From assembly GCA_009746045.1 (NCBI GenBank), contig RPFO01001598.1, forward strand, positions 165,001 through 227,000: a stretch of DNA of 62,000 bases, written 5' to 3'. Both the position numbers and the translations under genes were made by a program. This DNA is from Mesostigma viride. Its lineage: Eukaryota > Streptophyta > Mesostigmatophyceae > Mesostigmatales > Mesostigmataceae. This document shows positions 49,101 through 59,480 of this stretch, in pieces (positions within the stretch are counted from its first letter, which is position 1; the number at the start of each line of letters is the position of its first letter). The notes below the pieces were generated by a model that was not told where the DNA came from, made no database searches, and saw only the letters and a program-made list of their open reading frames with translations.

Positions 49101-52100
49101 TAGGAGGGGACAGGACGATACAAACAGGGAGGGCTTACCAAATATGCCCCCCTGGCAGCTTGCATGCGGGCACAGCAAGCATCGAGGCACCCGGGGGGCT
49201 TGAGCGGGAAAGGGGTGCTTGGTCGGAAGCAAAGGCAGGAGGGGAGGGGAGCAAGAGCAAAGACGGGGGGGCGCTGCACAGTGTCGATGGGGTTGCTGTA
49301 CCGGTGGACAACCCTGCGGTTTGCAATCCTGCGGTGGACAATCCTGCAGCTGGGGATCCTGTGGACGCCAGTGGCCATAACGGACACCATTTCAGGGCCC
49401 CATTTGCAGGCCTGGGCGACGGCGATCCTGGTGGGCCGCCACATGTCCCTGGGGCCGCGGCACCAGGGAGCCATCCAGGCGCAACCGGGGCGAGCCCTGG
49501 GGTTGGTGGCGGCATAGGGAGGAAGGAAGGGGCGGGCGTTGCCCGGCGTGTGCCTGTGCTTCCCGACCGGCGCACGTACGCGGCGCTCGTGCGTGCGTGC
49601 CGGGTGGCAGGGGACGTGGAGACAGGGATGGGTGTGCTCGAGTGGATGAGGCGTGCTGGCGTGCCCAGGGACCTCCAGCTGTACAACTCGCTCGTGTTCA
49701 TGCTGGCCACCGCGGGGAAGGTGCGCGGGTGCCGCACTGTTTGGGGAGATTGCGTGGGTCATGTCAGTGCATGCATGCCCAAGTTGACCCCGTGGAGCTT
49801 TTCTTACAACGAATGTTGCCTGTAAACGTCACGTACATCAGTAGGGCAAGGCTTTTCCTGATTTGTTTTTTTTTATCGTTCTATTGATCCATGGTTGGGC
49901 GTTGTTGTTTTTTAAGGGGATGGTATTCCCCTGGCTGGCCTCACCATGATCTTTGTTGGGGTGTATGGATCGTAACACATAGGGTATCGTGGGCTGAAAA
50001 AAGTATTAGTATTATTGACCATTGGTGGTAGAATGGAACACGGTACATGTGACGTGGCTGACTTCCGCCCTGCTGTGTAATCGCCATTTTTCTTCTCCCC
50101 TCATCTACCTTCTGCATCTACGTCATCACGCCGCTAAGTGCCTGGTTGTGCATCCACGTCATCAAGCTGCATCCACCGCTCAACATGGCCCCCATTGGAT
50201 GTATACTTGAGTATTATAATAATACCTATGATACCCCCAATCTATGCCCATGAATGCCTATCTGTTCCTATCAATGGCCGCCCATGCCCATCTGTGCTCC
50301 TCCACATTGTACCGTACAGTGGCTATAAGCTTAACTGTGCTCCCTCGCCTCCCAATGGATTATTGAGTGGAATGTTCTTAGTCAAGTACTGTCAAATTTT
50401 TGTTGGTCAGCTTGGTCTTATAAGATCCCTTACTACACGGTCCTTGGCACCGATGCCAAAAAACACCTCGAGCTTGCGAGCGCCACCGTGCGTTGAAGCG
50501 CTTGAATCCCACAGTCTGGTCCCTGCTCCCCTTATTTGTGCGCCCGCAAGACTGACCCCATGCTACACCACCCCTGCACCCCTGCACTTGGCAACCCGCC
50601 TTCAGGTGGGTGCCGCCTTCTCCCTGGTGTCGCGCATGTGCCGTCACGAGACGCCCGCGCTAAGTCCCGACGACGTCACGCGCACGGGGCTGATCCTCGC
50701 GTGTGCGCGCGCCCAGGGGGGGCCGCAGCTGGCCCGCGCGTTCTCATTGGTCGGGCTAGGGTGGGGTCAGCGCGGGGTTAGCCAGAGGGGGTCCAGCCAG
50801 GATGCTGGGAGCGAGGGGGGGGGGTTCAGGGGAGGTTCAGCGAGGGCAGGTTTGGCCAGGGGCGGGGTAGCCAGGACGGGGGAAGCGAGGGCAGAGGGGG
50901 TGAGGGCAGTGGGGACGAGGGCAGGGTGGGGGATAGGGGCTCCCGTGCAAGCAGACAGCGGCGACAGTTTGAAAGCAACCAGGTGAGAGAGTTCGAGATG
51001 GCATGGGGTTACAGCCACCGGGGTCAAGGCGGGTCGCCCAACCCCCGTGTGCTCAGCGTTGGTGCCTGCAACGCGCTTCTGCTGACCTGTGCAGTGGCCG
51101 CGGACGCGCCGCGCTGCCTGCAGCTGCTTCAGATGATGATGTCATCGTCAGGAGTGGGGACGATGCCCTCATCCTCAGGGCGGGGCATGCCTGTAGCTCA
51201 GGAGGTGGGTGAAACCCTCCATGCAGGTACTCCCCCTGCAGGCCCCTTCCGCGACACCATTGACAAGGGCAATGTGTTCGTAGACCCGCCAGCGACCTTA
51301 GCCCACCCTGGCCCGGGCGCCCCCTGGGTGGGCCAGGGGCCACCTGCGGCGCCCGCCATCCCAGGGACCCTGGCGGCGGATGCCCATTTCGCGCGCCACC
51401 TGCGCGAGGACGACGCCACCGACGCCATCGACGACCTGCTCAGTAACGGGATGCCACCCAGTATGGGGCGGGGAGCGGTTGGGCCTGCCACTGGAAAAGG
51501 GGGAGCCGCGGGTGGTGTCGCCGGGGCCAGCGACCAGCATGATGTCCTCGATGACTCCATCACGAGCACGCCCCTCTCAGCCATCTCGGGGGGAGTGGAC
51601 CCTGATGGCCACCCCCATGTCGCCAGGCACGCCGGGCCTGACCTCGTTGTCCCCACGGCCCTCGGCCCGCTGAGGAGCATCGCACCAGGGACCCTGTCCC
51701 TCCCCCCCCCCAACCGCTCCTCGTTCCACCTGGCGCTGTCCTGCCTGTCGCGTGCTGGGGACGCCGCAGGCACGTGGCGTATGCTAGCGGTCATGCGGCA
51801 CGCGGGCCACGCCCCCGACAACGTGGCGTACGCGTGCGCTGCCATGGCGTGCGCGCGCGACAGGGGGTCCCTTCTTCTGGCATCCCGGGGGGGTGCGCGC
51901 GCTGCCGCAGCCGAGTCTATTCTGGCCCACGCGAGGGAGGCACTGGCCAGGGACGGCCAGGGCGCGCCCAACGCTTGGGTGTATTCTGCGGTCATGGCGG
52001 CCTACTGCGGGTCACCCCGGTTTCCCAATCGTGGTTTCGGGGGTGGGGAGGGGGACCCCCGAGGCTTGAGCTCTGCGCTCAGGCTGTTGTTGGACATGAG

Positions 52101-53178
52101 GCGGCGGGGGGTGGTCCCGCACGCGCACACGTACAGCCCACTACTGCTGGCATGCGCGCGCGACGGGAACTTGCCGCTCGCGCTGACGATCCTGCGGGAA
52201 ATGGAGCAGGTGGCGTCGTCACAAGTCATGAAGCAAGCCGATCGTGGATCGCCATCATCATCATCATCATCATCATCATCGCCATCACTGTCAGCATCAA
52301 CGTTGCCATCATCGATGTCGATGCTCTCATCATCTCTTCTCTCCTTGTCGCCACCATCGACAACCGCTGGGACATACCCATCACACGAGCCCTCAATACC
52401 CGCACCTCCCACTGCTAACGGCTGGCCCGGGCGTCCTTTAACGGCCAAGGGACGCACCAACACGGATGGCCTTGAGCCACGGCGGGGGTTGCCCAGCGCA
52501 CAGCCACGGCCGGACAAGGACCCTGGACTAGAGCCGCGATCGCCCGAGACACAGGCCTTAGAGCCATGGGCACGAGGGCCCGTGTCCCCGCAGCCGGAGC
52601 AGGTGGCTAGCCAGCAAGCGATCCAGCGTGAGCATGATTCCCGGCCAGGGTCCCCCCCAGGAGCCGCAGAGCGCGAGTCTTGTCCGCAGCCACACGGCGT
52701 TTCGGCAGGGGGGGCGCAGCGGCGGCGACAGCAGCAGCAGTGGGAAGGGGTGGCGGAATCGCCGTCATCGTCTCATGAGATGGCCGCCCCCACGGTGGTG
52801 AGCTACACGCTGGCATTGGCCACCTGTGCGTTCGACGGCAACCTTCCTGCGGCGCTGGAGCTCATGGACCGAATGAGGGCGCGCCAGGTGGCGCCCGACC
52901 GGCGCTCGTACGAGACGCTGGCGCTTGTCTGTGTTAGGGCGGCGCATGCGGCGGCGCATGCGCGCAGAGCCAGCTTGGAGTATGGTGAGGGAGGAGGGGG
53001 TGATGAGGAGGGTGGCGGCGACAGGGGTGGCGGGGGGGGGGAGGAGCGTGCGATGCGGGTGCTGAGGGAGGTGGTGGTGCGCATGCGACGCGACGGGTTC
53101 GAGCCTAAGGCACCGTTCTTGAAACGGATCATCCGGGGGGGGTTCCGCGTCCCTGATGCTGGTGAAAGCCCGGCATGA
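46101..53178 (+). CDS. Large pentatricopeptide-repeat (PPR) protein, multi-exon
   Basis: PPR proteins bind organellar RNA in a sequence-specific way. Likely exons: 46101 to about 48980, about 49160-49720, 50606-50982, 51057-53178. The 49720/50606 splice (AAG|gtgcgc to cag|GTGGGT) and a 74-nt intron at 50983-51056 keep phase. The first join lies in a G-rich stretch and is unresolved (intron or frameshift). About 12 degenerate PPRs, the clearest being VQAYSSLVAALGRAGRLGEA, YGAMVAALATNGDMAGARRV, VWNALVDGYAARGDVPGAF, RRTYAALVRACRVAGDVETG, YSPLLLACARDGNLPLALTI and SYTLALATCAFDGNLPAALE. Repeats are separated by long Gly/Ser/Glu-rich linkers (for example 48250-48650, 52230-52780). The Arg/Pro/Ser-rich start poor in acidic residues fits a transit peptide. 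ATG 46101 is the first in frame; an upstream exon is possible. No PPR E/DYW domain at the end. Confidence 0.82.
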
Positions 53179-54590
53179 CCGCGGTGGGGGACTCCCCAGA
53201 GATTTGTCCTCGGGTGACAAGGGGGGTCAGAAAATCCTGATGAATGAGTACCGGCTTGCTGTTGCCAGACAGGGCTCGTTGTCGCCACGAGGGTGGCACA
53301 ATCGGCTGGGAGGGGATTCCAATGTTCGCGCAAAGTCCGAATGCCAAGTGCCAATGCCAAGTGCTGATGCCAAGTGCTACTGCCAAGTGCTCATGGGAAG
53401 TGCCCATGACACGGTGCTCAAGTGAGCCATGCAGCTCAGGTGTGGTCACCGATCTGGTCCTCCACAGGTGCCGTCTGGATGGAGAGTGATACTCCTGCGG
53501 TTGCTGCTTGCGACCGTACGGCATCGGATGGCAGAGGGAACAGAATAACCAACTAATCCCATATATGCACGATGCTATATGAACCCGACGCCTTTTGACA
53601 TTGGTCAAAGCCACGAAGCCTAGGGTGAGAGGGATGCAAAAGCTGCGATGTGCGAGTCACAGCTGGCAGCGGCAGCTGCCACTGGCCAAGAAGCCTTGCC
53701 AGCTCGCTGGCGGGGATGTGAGGCCAACTTAAAACATCTAAGAATTTCTTCCCTGGCCCTGGGGGGGGGAAAGAATGGCTCATGGACGTGCCATTCTGCA
53801 TGGTCCATCGAAGGGTTTGGCGGACAAGTCTCTTGTGGCATGCGCACTTGGATTTGCCGGCAAGTCATGGGCTTCAGCCATGGAGTGAATTCTGGGCGGG
53901 ATAAGGCATGCTATCCTTGGTGGCAGCTCATCCAAGTTCATTTTTGTATCCAGATCTCGTGCCTGTTTTTTGTTTGTGTTTGGCAGATGGCCAGGCAGCG
54001 TTCCTGGAGAGGCATGCACACATGCCTTCCCGTGAATGTGTAAGCCGGCACATCGTTGGGGAGGTTTGAGGGTGACTGGCTTCAGGCTTTGTTCTCACAC
54101 CAAGAACTCCCAGAATGAGCATGTTGGGAGATGAGGATGTATAATTTTTCTTGGACACTGGGTATCAAGAACTTATTGCAGCATTTTCAAAGCTGCGGTG
54201 GCCCAGGCAGGGCAAGGCACCCAGAATTGCTCAGAGTTGTACGTGATTTTTTCCGGAGTTGCAAAGATCAGCCTCTATTTATGTGGAAGCCAGCCAACAT
54301 TTTTGGCTCCAGGTTTCTTTCCGATTAATTTATTGTTTCTAAATAAAATGGATATCATTGAAAGGCTGCATGTTATGGTGTGTTAAAGAAGATAAAACAT
54401 AAATTTAGCTATAGCGCTGCATTCTACTAGATCGAGCTGCCAGATGAATGACATGTATGCACGTAGACGTGGCCATGGTGGCTGGGGGAAAAAATGGTGT
54501 CAATGATGGATCCCTGCGAGTTTTTATCTAGCTGGCATCATGGGACCATTCAAGTGCGCATACAAGTATGCTATAGTGTAGGGATGCATT
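53179..54590. other. 3' flank of the PPR gene, no gene recognised
   Basis: Contains an ATGCCAAGTGC-like short repeat (about 53340-53405) and a TGTAA at 54039-54043 that could end a long 3' UTR. Short open frames here show no known domain. Confidence 0.5.
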
Positions 54591-55085
54591 AAATTAAATT
54601 AAATTAAATTGAATTATAACATGCCTCCGTTGGGAGATCATGTAGCACATATTCCTTGATGGATGGGTGGAGTGGAAGGAGCCGCGTAATCTACCTAACT
54701 ACTACCTAACTAACCTAACTCTAAGCTATCTAGTCTAGAAAAATCCTAACTACACTACTCATCAAAACGCCGCCGCCTCTTGGGGGGAGGCCGGTGGCTT
54801 GCCCACAGGGGCTGGCGTGTGAGCCTTGACAATCTTCTGCCACGTACCGCGTCTTGTTCTGCATGGCAGTCCAAAGAAGGGAGAGCCGGAGAGTGGATGC
54901 GGTGTTAAAACTGGGCTGGGACCACTAGGTCGTCCAGCAACATCTGGATGTAGTTCGTGACATGTTTCACCTACCCTTTTGGGGATGCCCTTGGGGCCAG
55001 GCCAGGTCAGAATATGCCGCGCCCTGGCTGGCCAAGCCGCTGGGGGCCTGCCAGACCAAGGGCGGGGTAGGGATGCATGCGCATG
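54591..55085 (-). mobile_element. LINE family 1 3' end, decayed
   Basis: The minus strand carries the hairpin (54625-54636), the 3' UTR and the ORF2 C-terminal region (HTPAPVGKPPAS, RHILTWPGPKGIPK). Relative to the full LINE it has clean 4-bp insertions: CCGG at 54791 and 54886, GTAC at 54844. 55086-55250 shows nothing recognisable. Confidence 0.8.
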
Positions 55086-55250
55086 ATAATTATTAGTTGT
55101 CTCACTTACCATTAAGTGAGACAGCTATTCCTGGACGCATGGCGATCCAACGCCGCGGAAGGACGTAATAGGGTAGTTGTCTAAGAGGAAAGACGCGAAG
55201 ACCGCAGGTCGGAGCCGCGTGCATGGCTACCTGTAGGAAGACCTGCATTA

Positions 55251-55384
55251 AATTTAGTTAAAGTAAATTGGAACATATCTCCGTTGGGAGTACATGTAGT
55301 GCTCACATGATATCCCTGAGAAGGGGCATATGGCTTTTTATACATTCTGGGCTAGCTACCTCCAAGGGGAGGGGAGGGTAGACT
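55251..55384 (-). mobile_element. ORF1-only element tail, truncated
   Basis: Minus-strand tail end with the terminal hairpin (55279-55290) and the GCCATATGCCCCTTCTCAGGG segment, opening with AATTTAACTT-type repeats. Confidence 0.7.
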
Positions 55385-55745
55385 TTTCGTGATAGACTCG
55401 GCATGGACATGCACGCTACCCAGCCTCAGTACCCTAGACGTGACGGGCTCACACCCGGGCAGCCTCCTGGTTTGTCTGTAATATGGAGGCAGATGGTACG
55501 CAAGGATAGATGGCAAGTAGTGATGATCGAAGGAGACCACCCCTGGCAAGTCTGTGGGGGCTCCGCGTGTGACCGCCGATTATGATCGGCGTACTATGGC
55601 TTTCATAGCGATTCGGGCCGTGGTGCCCACCACGGCACCACCCTGTAACTATAGGACCTAGATTGCTTACATCATCCACTCCATCCCATGTTCCCCTCCC
55701 ACTGAGGACTTGTGCTCACGGGACGCAGTCACGTGTTTATTAATG
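55385..55745 (+). mobile_element. LINE family 3 3' end, longer but decayed
   Basis: Frame GQPPGLSVIWRQMVRKDRWQ, then broken. The 3' UTR matches 33240-33405. Extra insertions include GATC at 55525 and a hairpin-forming CGCCGATTATGATCGGCG near 55574-55591. Confidence 0.72.
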
Positions 55746-56140
55746 AATTATGATTAATAAAGGGTATAGGGCATTGCCAAAAAGGTAGGGAAACATGTCA
55801 CGAACTACGTACAGATGTTGCTGGATGACCTACTGGTCCCAGCCCAGTTTGAATACCGCATCCACTCTCTCTCGACCCTTCTTTGGACCGCCATGCAGAA
55901 CAAGACGCGGTGGAAGAGGATTGTCAAGGCTCACACGCCCGACCCTGTGGGCAATCCACCTCCCCCCAAGCGGAGGAGGCGTTTTGATGAGTAGGGTAGT
56001 TAGGACTTTTCTAGACTAGCTAGATTAGAGTTAGGTTAGTTCGATTACGCGGCTCCTTCCACCCCACCCATCCATCAAGAATATGTGCTACATGATCCCC
56101 CAACGGAGGCATGTTATAATTTAATTTAATTTAATTTAAT
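55746..56140 (+). mobile_element. LINE family 1 3' end, second copy in this cluster
   Basis: Encodes a diverged version of the last 70-80 ORF2 residues up to KPPPPKRRRRFDE-like PPPPKRRRRFDE and the stop at about 55994, then the 3' UTR with hairpin (about 56096-56109) and a TTTAA-rich end. Confidence 0.8.
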
Positions 56141-57830
56141 AGGGTGTAAACTACACCTGCTCTCAGTGGTTGCACAAAGTGCACCTGCACCACTATGTTA
56201 ATTCCAGCAGCTAAGGTGCGGATCCATAGGGTGGAAGATCATCATGGCTAAACAGTGGCTAGCTAGGGCATATAGCGTCTTGAGCAGCAGAGAGTAGCTC
56301 TCTGCATAGGCAGAGCTTGGCGCTAAATTCATGCATCATCCGTGGGGACTCGAGTCGGCCATTATAAGTGCACAATCGCATGTAGGCGTGGGCCACGTGC
56401 TACTAAGCTAATTAAGCCTGACCAATCTACACTACTGCTATATATTCCCTAGACTGGGATTGCTGGGGTGGCAGGGGGCGCCTGCCAGGGCAGTTGTGGT
56501 CGACGTGGATGACCGCCCCCCTCCAGTATACAACCGGTTTCCCCTTATAATACCGGTTTCCCCCCTGCAGTCTGCCGGAGCTGGAGGTAGGTCGGCCATA
56601 TCGCTCCCGCGCCGTTGTTAATTGCTGTGCCATGCAGGGTCAAGTCGTCGTCCAGCGTGTAGGAAGTCCCCGAGAGCTTCTTGCGACATGAAACAACAGC
56701 TTATATCCACCATGTACTTCAAGGTGAGGAGCAGGGGAGCCGGGCCAGCCTTACCCTGCGCGCGGGAAAGGCGGATAGCCGACATCCGCAGCTCACCAGT
56801 GAGTTGCATGGGGGTAAGAATGTCATGGCAAGACGGAGACTCCGAGTGCTCACCTGCCGGCTGGTCTAAGTGCTTGACGATGACATTGTGGCTGCGCTTG
56901 GTGATGTCGGCCTCCTTGCGTCCGGAGGAAGGAGGTCGAGCGTTTGTTGCTTGAGCTGTGCCGCGATGGTGGAGGCGGTGCCGGAGGTCACTGGTGTGGT
57001 GCTTCAGCATGTCCGCCCAGCCAGCCATCGATATCTGGGTGGGAGGAGCATATCGTCGGCTGGGCCAGCAGATGCTGGCCGGGCCCGGCGGCGGCAAATA
57101 TGTCCTTCACCGCCTGAGCGGTGAGGCCTGCGGTGCACTTTGCAGGCACTCGATGGTGATATGGCGTTGTCGTGGAGGCGCCTGTCGATGTCGCGGAGCT
57201 GGGCCTTGATGCATGTCGGCGGTGGAGGTGGATCGAGGGCGGGAGGCGGCAGTGGAGGTGGAGGGCTGGAGGCGAGGAGGGTGGACTCGGTGCCTGGTGC
57301 ATGGATCGAGGTGACGGTACGCGCGCGGCTGCAGATTAAGGTGAGGGAGCTCAGCAGCGAGCGTGCTGCCCATTGCTGCCACATCTCAGTGCTGCAAGGG
57401 GAGTCGCGTGCTGCTCGAGGATGGAGCGGAATGTGGGTGCGGAAATGGAAGGAGCCCAGATCTCGCCATCAGAGCGCATGAGAAGGGAGCAGAGAATGAT
57501 GTGCTAGCTGGAGTTGGGGCCGGGCGGGGGCCGGTGGGTCGGTGCATGAGACCACTCCGTCACATAGGTGAGGGGACACCATGTGCCGTCCAGGTTGATG
57601 AGGCGGTAGGCCGGTAGTTGTAAAGCATTACAAATGATGCTGGGCAGGGCTCGGAAAAATACTGTCGGAACTCGGAACGACACATTGAAATAAACGCATG
57701 CATTATTCTGTCCATTTTTTTTTTTTTTTTTGCGATGCTGTGGAGATGGAGATCGAATGAAGCGAGGCGTACATAGTCTCCATGGAAGATGCAGTTCAGG
57801 GCAGTGCGCATGCTCGGGCCGGGACATGTT
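56141..57830 (-). pseudogene. Decayed ORF1-only element
   Basis: Tail (56141-56450) with the CAGAGAG hairpin, then an ORF1 with many indels: SQVY, LPRA-like RLSRAQGKAGPAPLLLTLK, SHNVIVKHLDQPAGEHSE, AQLRDIDRRLHDNA. Closest to element A. Small insertions include AATT (56620), ATGC (56632), GCAT (57211) and CTAG (about 56259). A segment with an 18-T run at about 57620-57735 is not found in other copies. Confidence 0.8.
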
Positions 57831-58810
57831 CGATCATGGTTTTGTCATTGGGGCCAGGCCAGGTCAGAATATGCCGCCCTGGCAGTGGCCACACCGGAAG
57901 CCGCTGGGGGCCGGTACAGACCGAGGGGGGTGTCTACCTGAGTGGTTCGAGCATGATGCTATCCTATATGTTGCCCAAAGTCATCCGTAATACGGGGTGC
58001 CCATTCGCAAGCATACAAAGATCGATCGACTCTAACTTGGACCTGTGCGCGTGGAAAACCCTACATTCAGGACCTGTCGGAGCATTCTGCAGTTAAACCG
58101 TGCCGTCCAGCCGGGCCGGTGACCAGCTTGTCCGTGAGCGTCCATGCCTCAACACCCTAGGTGAGCACCGTGAGGACCATGCAGGAACTTAATTGAAGAG
58201 CACGCGCTTGCGGTCCTCAGTCGCACAGGTCCTTCGAGTACCCGTAGGTGTTGAGCGAACGGAGCCTGGCCCAGGCCAGGCCGATGCGGGTGTCCACGTA
58301 CATCGTCGGTGGTGTCAGGGGTACGTCGGTGCATGTTCCCCAACAGTTTGAAGCGATCATGGAGCGGGACCTCCATCGATCCCGTCTAGCAGCCGCCGGC
58401 GGCAGCGGCGGTCGACTGGTAGCCCCAATCACCGGTAATCGCCTCAGCTTTGACACTAGTCTCCAACCCCACCGCCCGCGCCTCTAAGCCCAGACAGTCC
58501 AGCCAGGTCTGATCGATTGTGCTTGGGGCGCTCAATGAGGATATTATCATCCGCATAAATCAGGTCGGACAGGCGGTATATATAACCAGGACCACCGCAG
58601 CCCTTTTCGCGATCGTTAATTAGGATGTCCAAGCCAGGCTCGAACCCCTTAGGAGCGATAAACTCGCGCACGTGCCTGGCGAATGATGTTAGATCCACAA
58701 CAATAATGAACAGATATGGGGATATCGACAGGACAGAACACAACCTTGCCACACCCTGTTGTGAAGGTGGGGTGGTGCCTTCCGCAGTTCGCACTACTGC
58801 CTGTATATAG
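57831..58810 (-). pseudogene. LINE family 1 ORF2 internal fragment, decayed
   Basis: Runs from the polymerase region (SPYLFIIVVD, GFEPGLDIL, LIYADDNILIERP with the YADD box at about 58550) to the WPGPN-like segment near 57850. The frame is broken repeatedly by 4-bp insertions (AATT 58191, GTAC 58298, GATC 58378, CCGG 58396, GATC 58511) and an 8-bp GATCGATC at 58020. Confidence 0.85.
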
Positions 58811-59125
58811 CTACTAGATCGAGGGGGCGCCGGATATAATCCTCATCCGAGCTGTCCTGGATATAGACTGTAATTTGGCAGATCGACGAGTCCGGGTATA
58901 GTGTAGCGGCTATCCTCAGCCCGGCAATCACCGCCAACTGCGGACACCTGCGGAAAGTGCGCATATACTCCATGGATGCTCCCGATTTCCGGGCATGAGC
59001 GAAGACAGGTGTCTCTGCCCCCTTCCCAGTGTGCACTGACATACAGGGATGAAAAGCACTTCAGCTGTATTAATTGTGCTCCGGGACTCCCCGACGGGAT
59101 CGCATATTTAACTAATTTATTAATT
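58811..59125 (-). mobile_element. Family 4 fragment and an AATT-rich retroelement end
   Basis: 58830-58920 is the reverse complement of a decayed form of 19620-19705. 59085-59125 shows CTCCCCGACGGGA plus TTAATTAATT on the plus strand, the terminal motif of these retroelements. Confidence 0.55.
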
Positions 59126-59366
59126 AATTAAATGCAGTTGTATTGCACCCACAGTGTTGTGCCCCAGCACCATGCTGCGGATAGAGCGCTCTGTGGCCTG
59201 CCCACTTGTGGCAGTGAGAGGAGCTAGTTAATTAATGCATGCCAAATGGAATAAATTGTGGAGGGGTTTGCAGGCAAATGCCGGCAGTTGTATGGATTGT
59301 AACACATGTCGCCATTCCAGACATTGACAAAGTGCATGGCTGTGCTAGAAGAGATGTACTTGGCGA

Positions 59367-59371
59367 TTACA
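59367..59371 (-). other. Candidate polyadenylation signal of the nocturnin-like gene
   Basis: TGTAA on the minus strand, about 110 nt after the stop codon at 59481. Nothing else was recognised between 59126 and 59480. Confidence 0.5.
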
Positions 59372-59480
59372 AAACAGCGATCTCGAGTAGGAAAGAACTT
59401 TCCTGAAAAGCCCTGACTAAACGCCCATACTACTGCCAATGTGCACGAACTCCATTGCAGTACCAACGACGGTCGCCATC

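Noticed and set aside
46101-53178. Two or three separate PPR genes
   Set aside because: The 49720/50606 splice joins halves of one PPR in phase and there is no promoter-like or 3'-end signal between the parts, so one gene is simpler.
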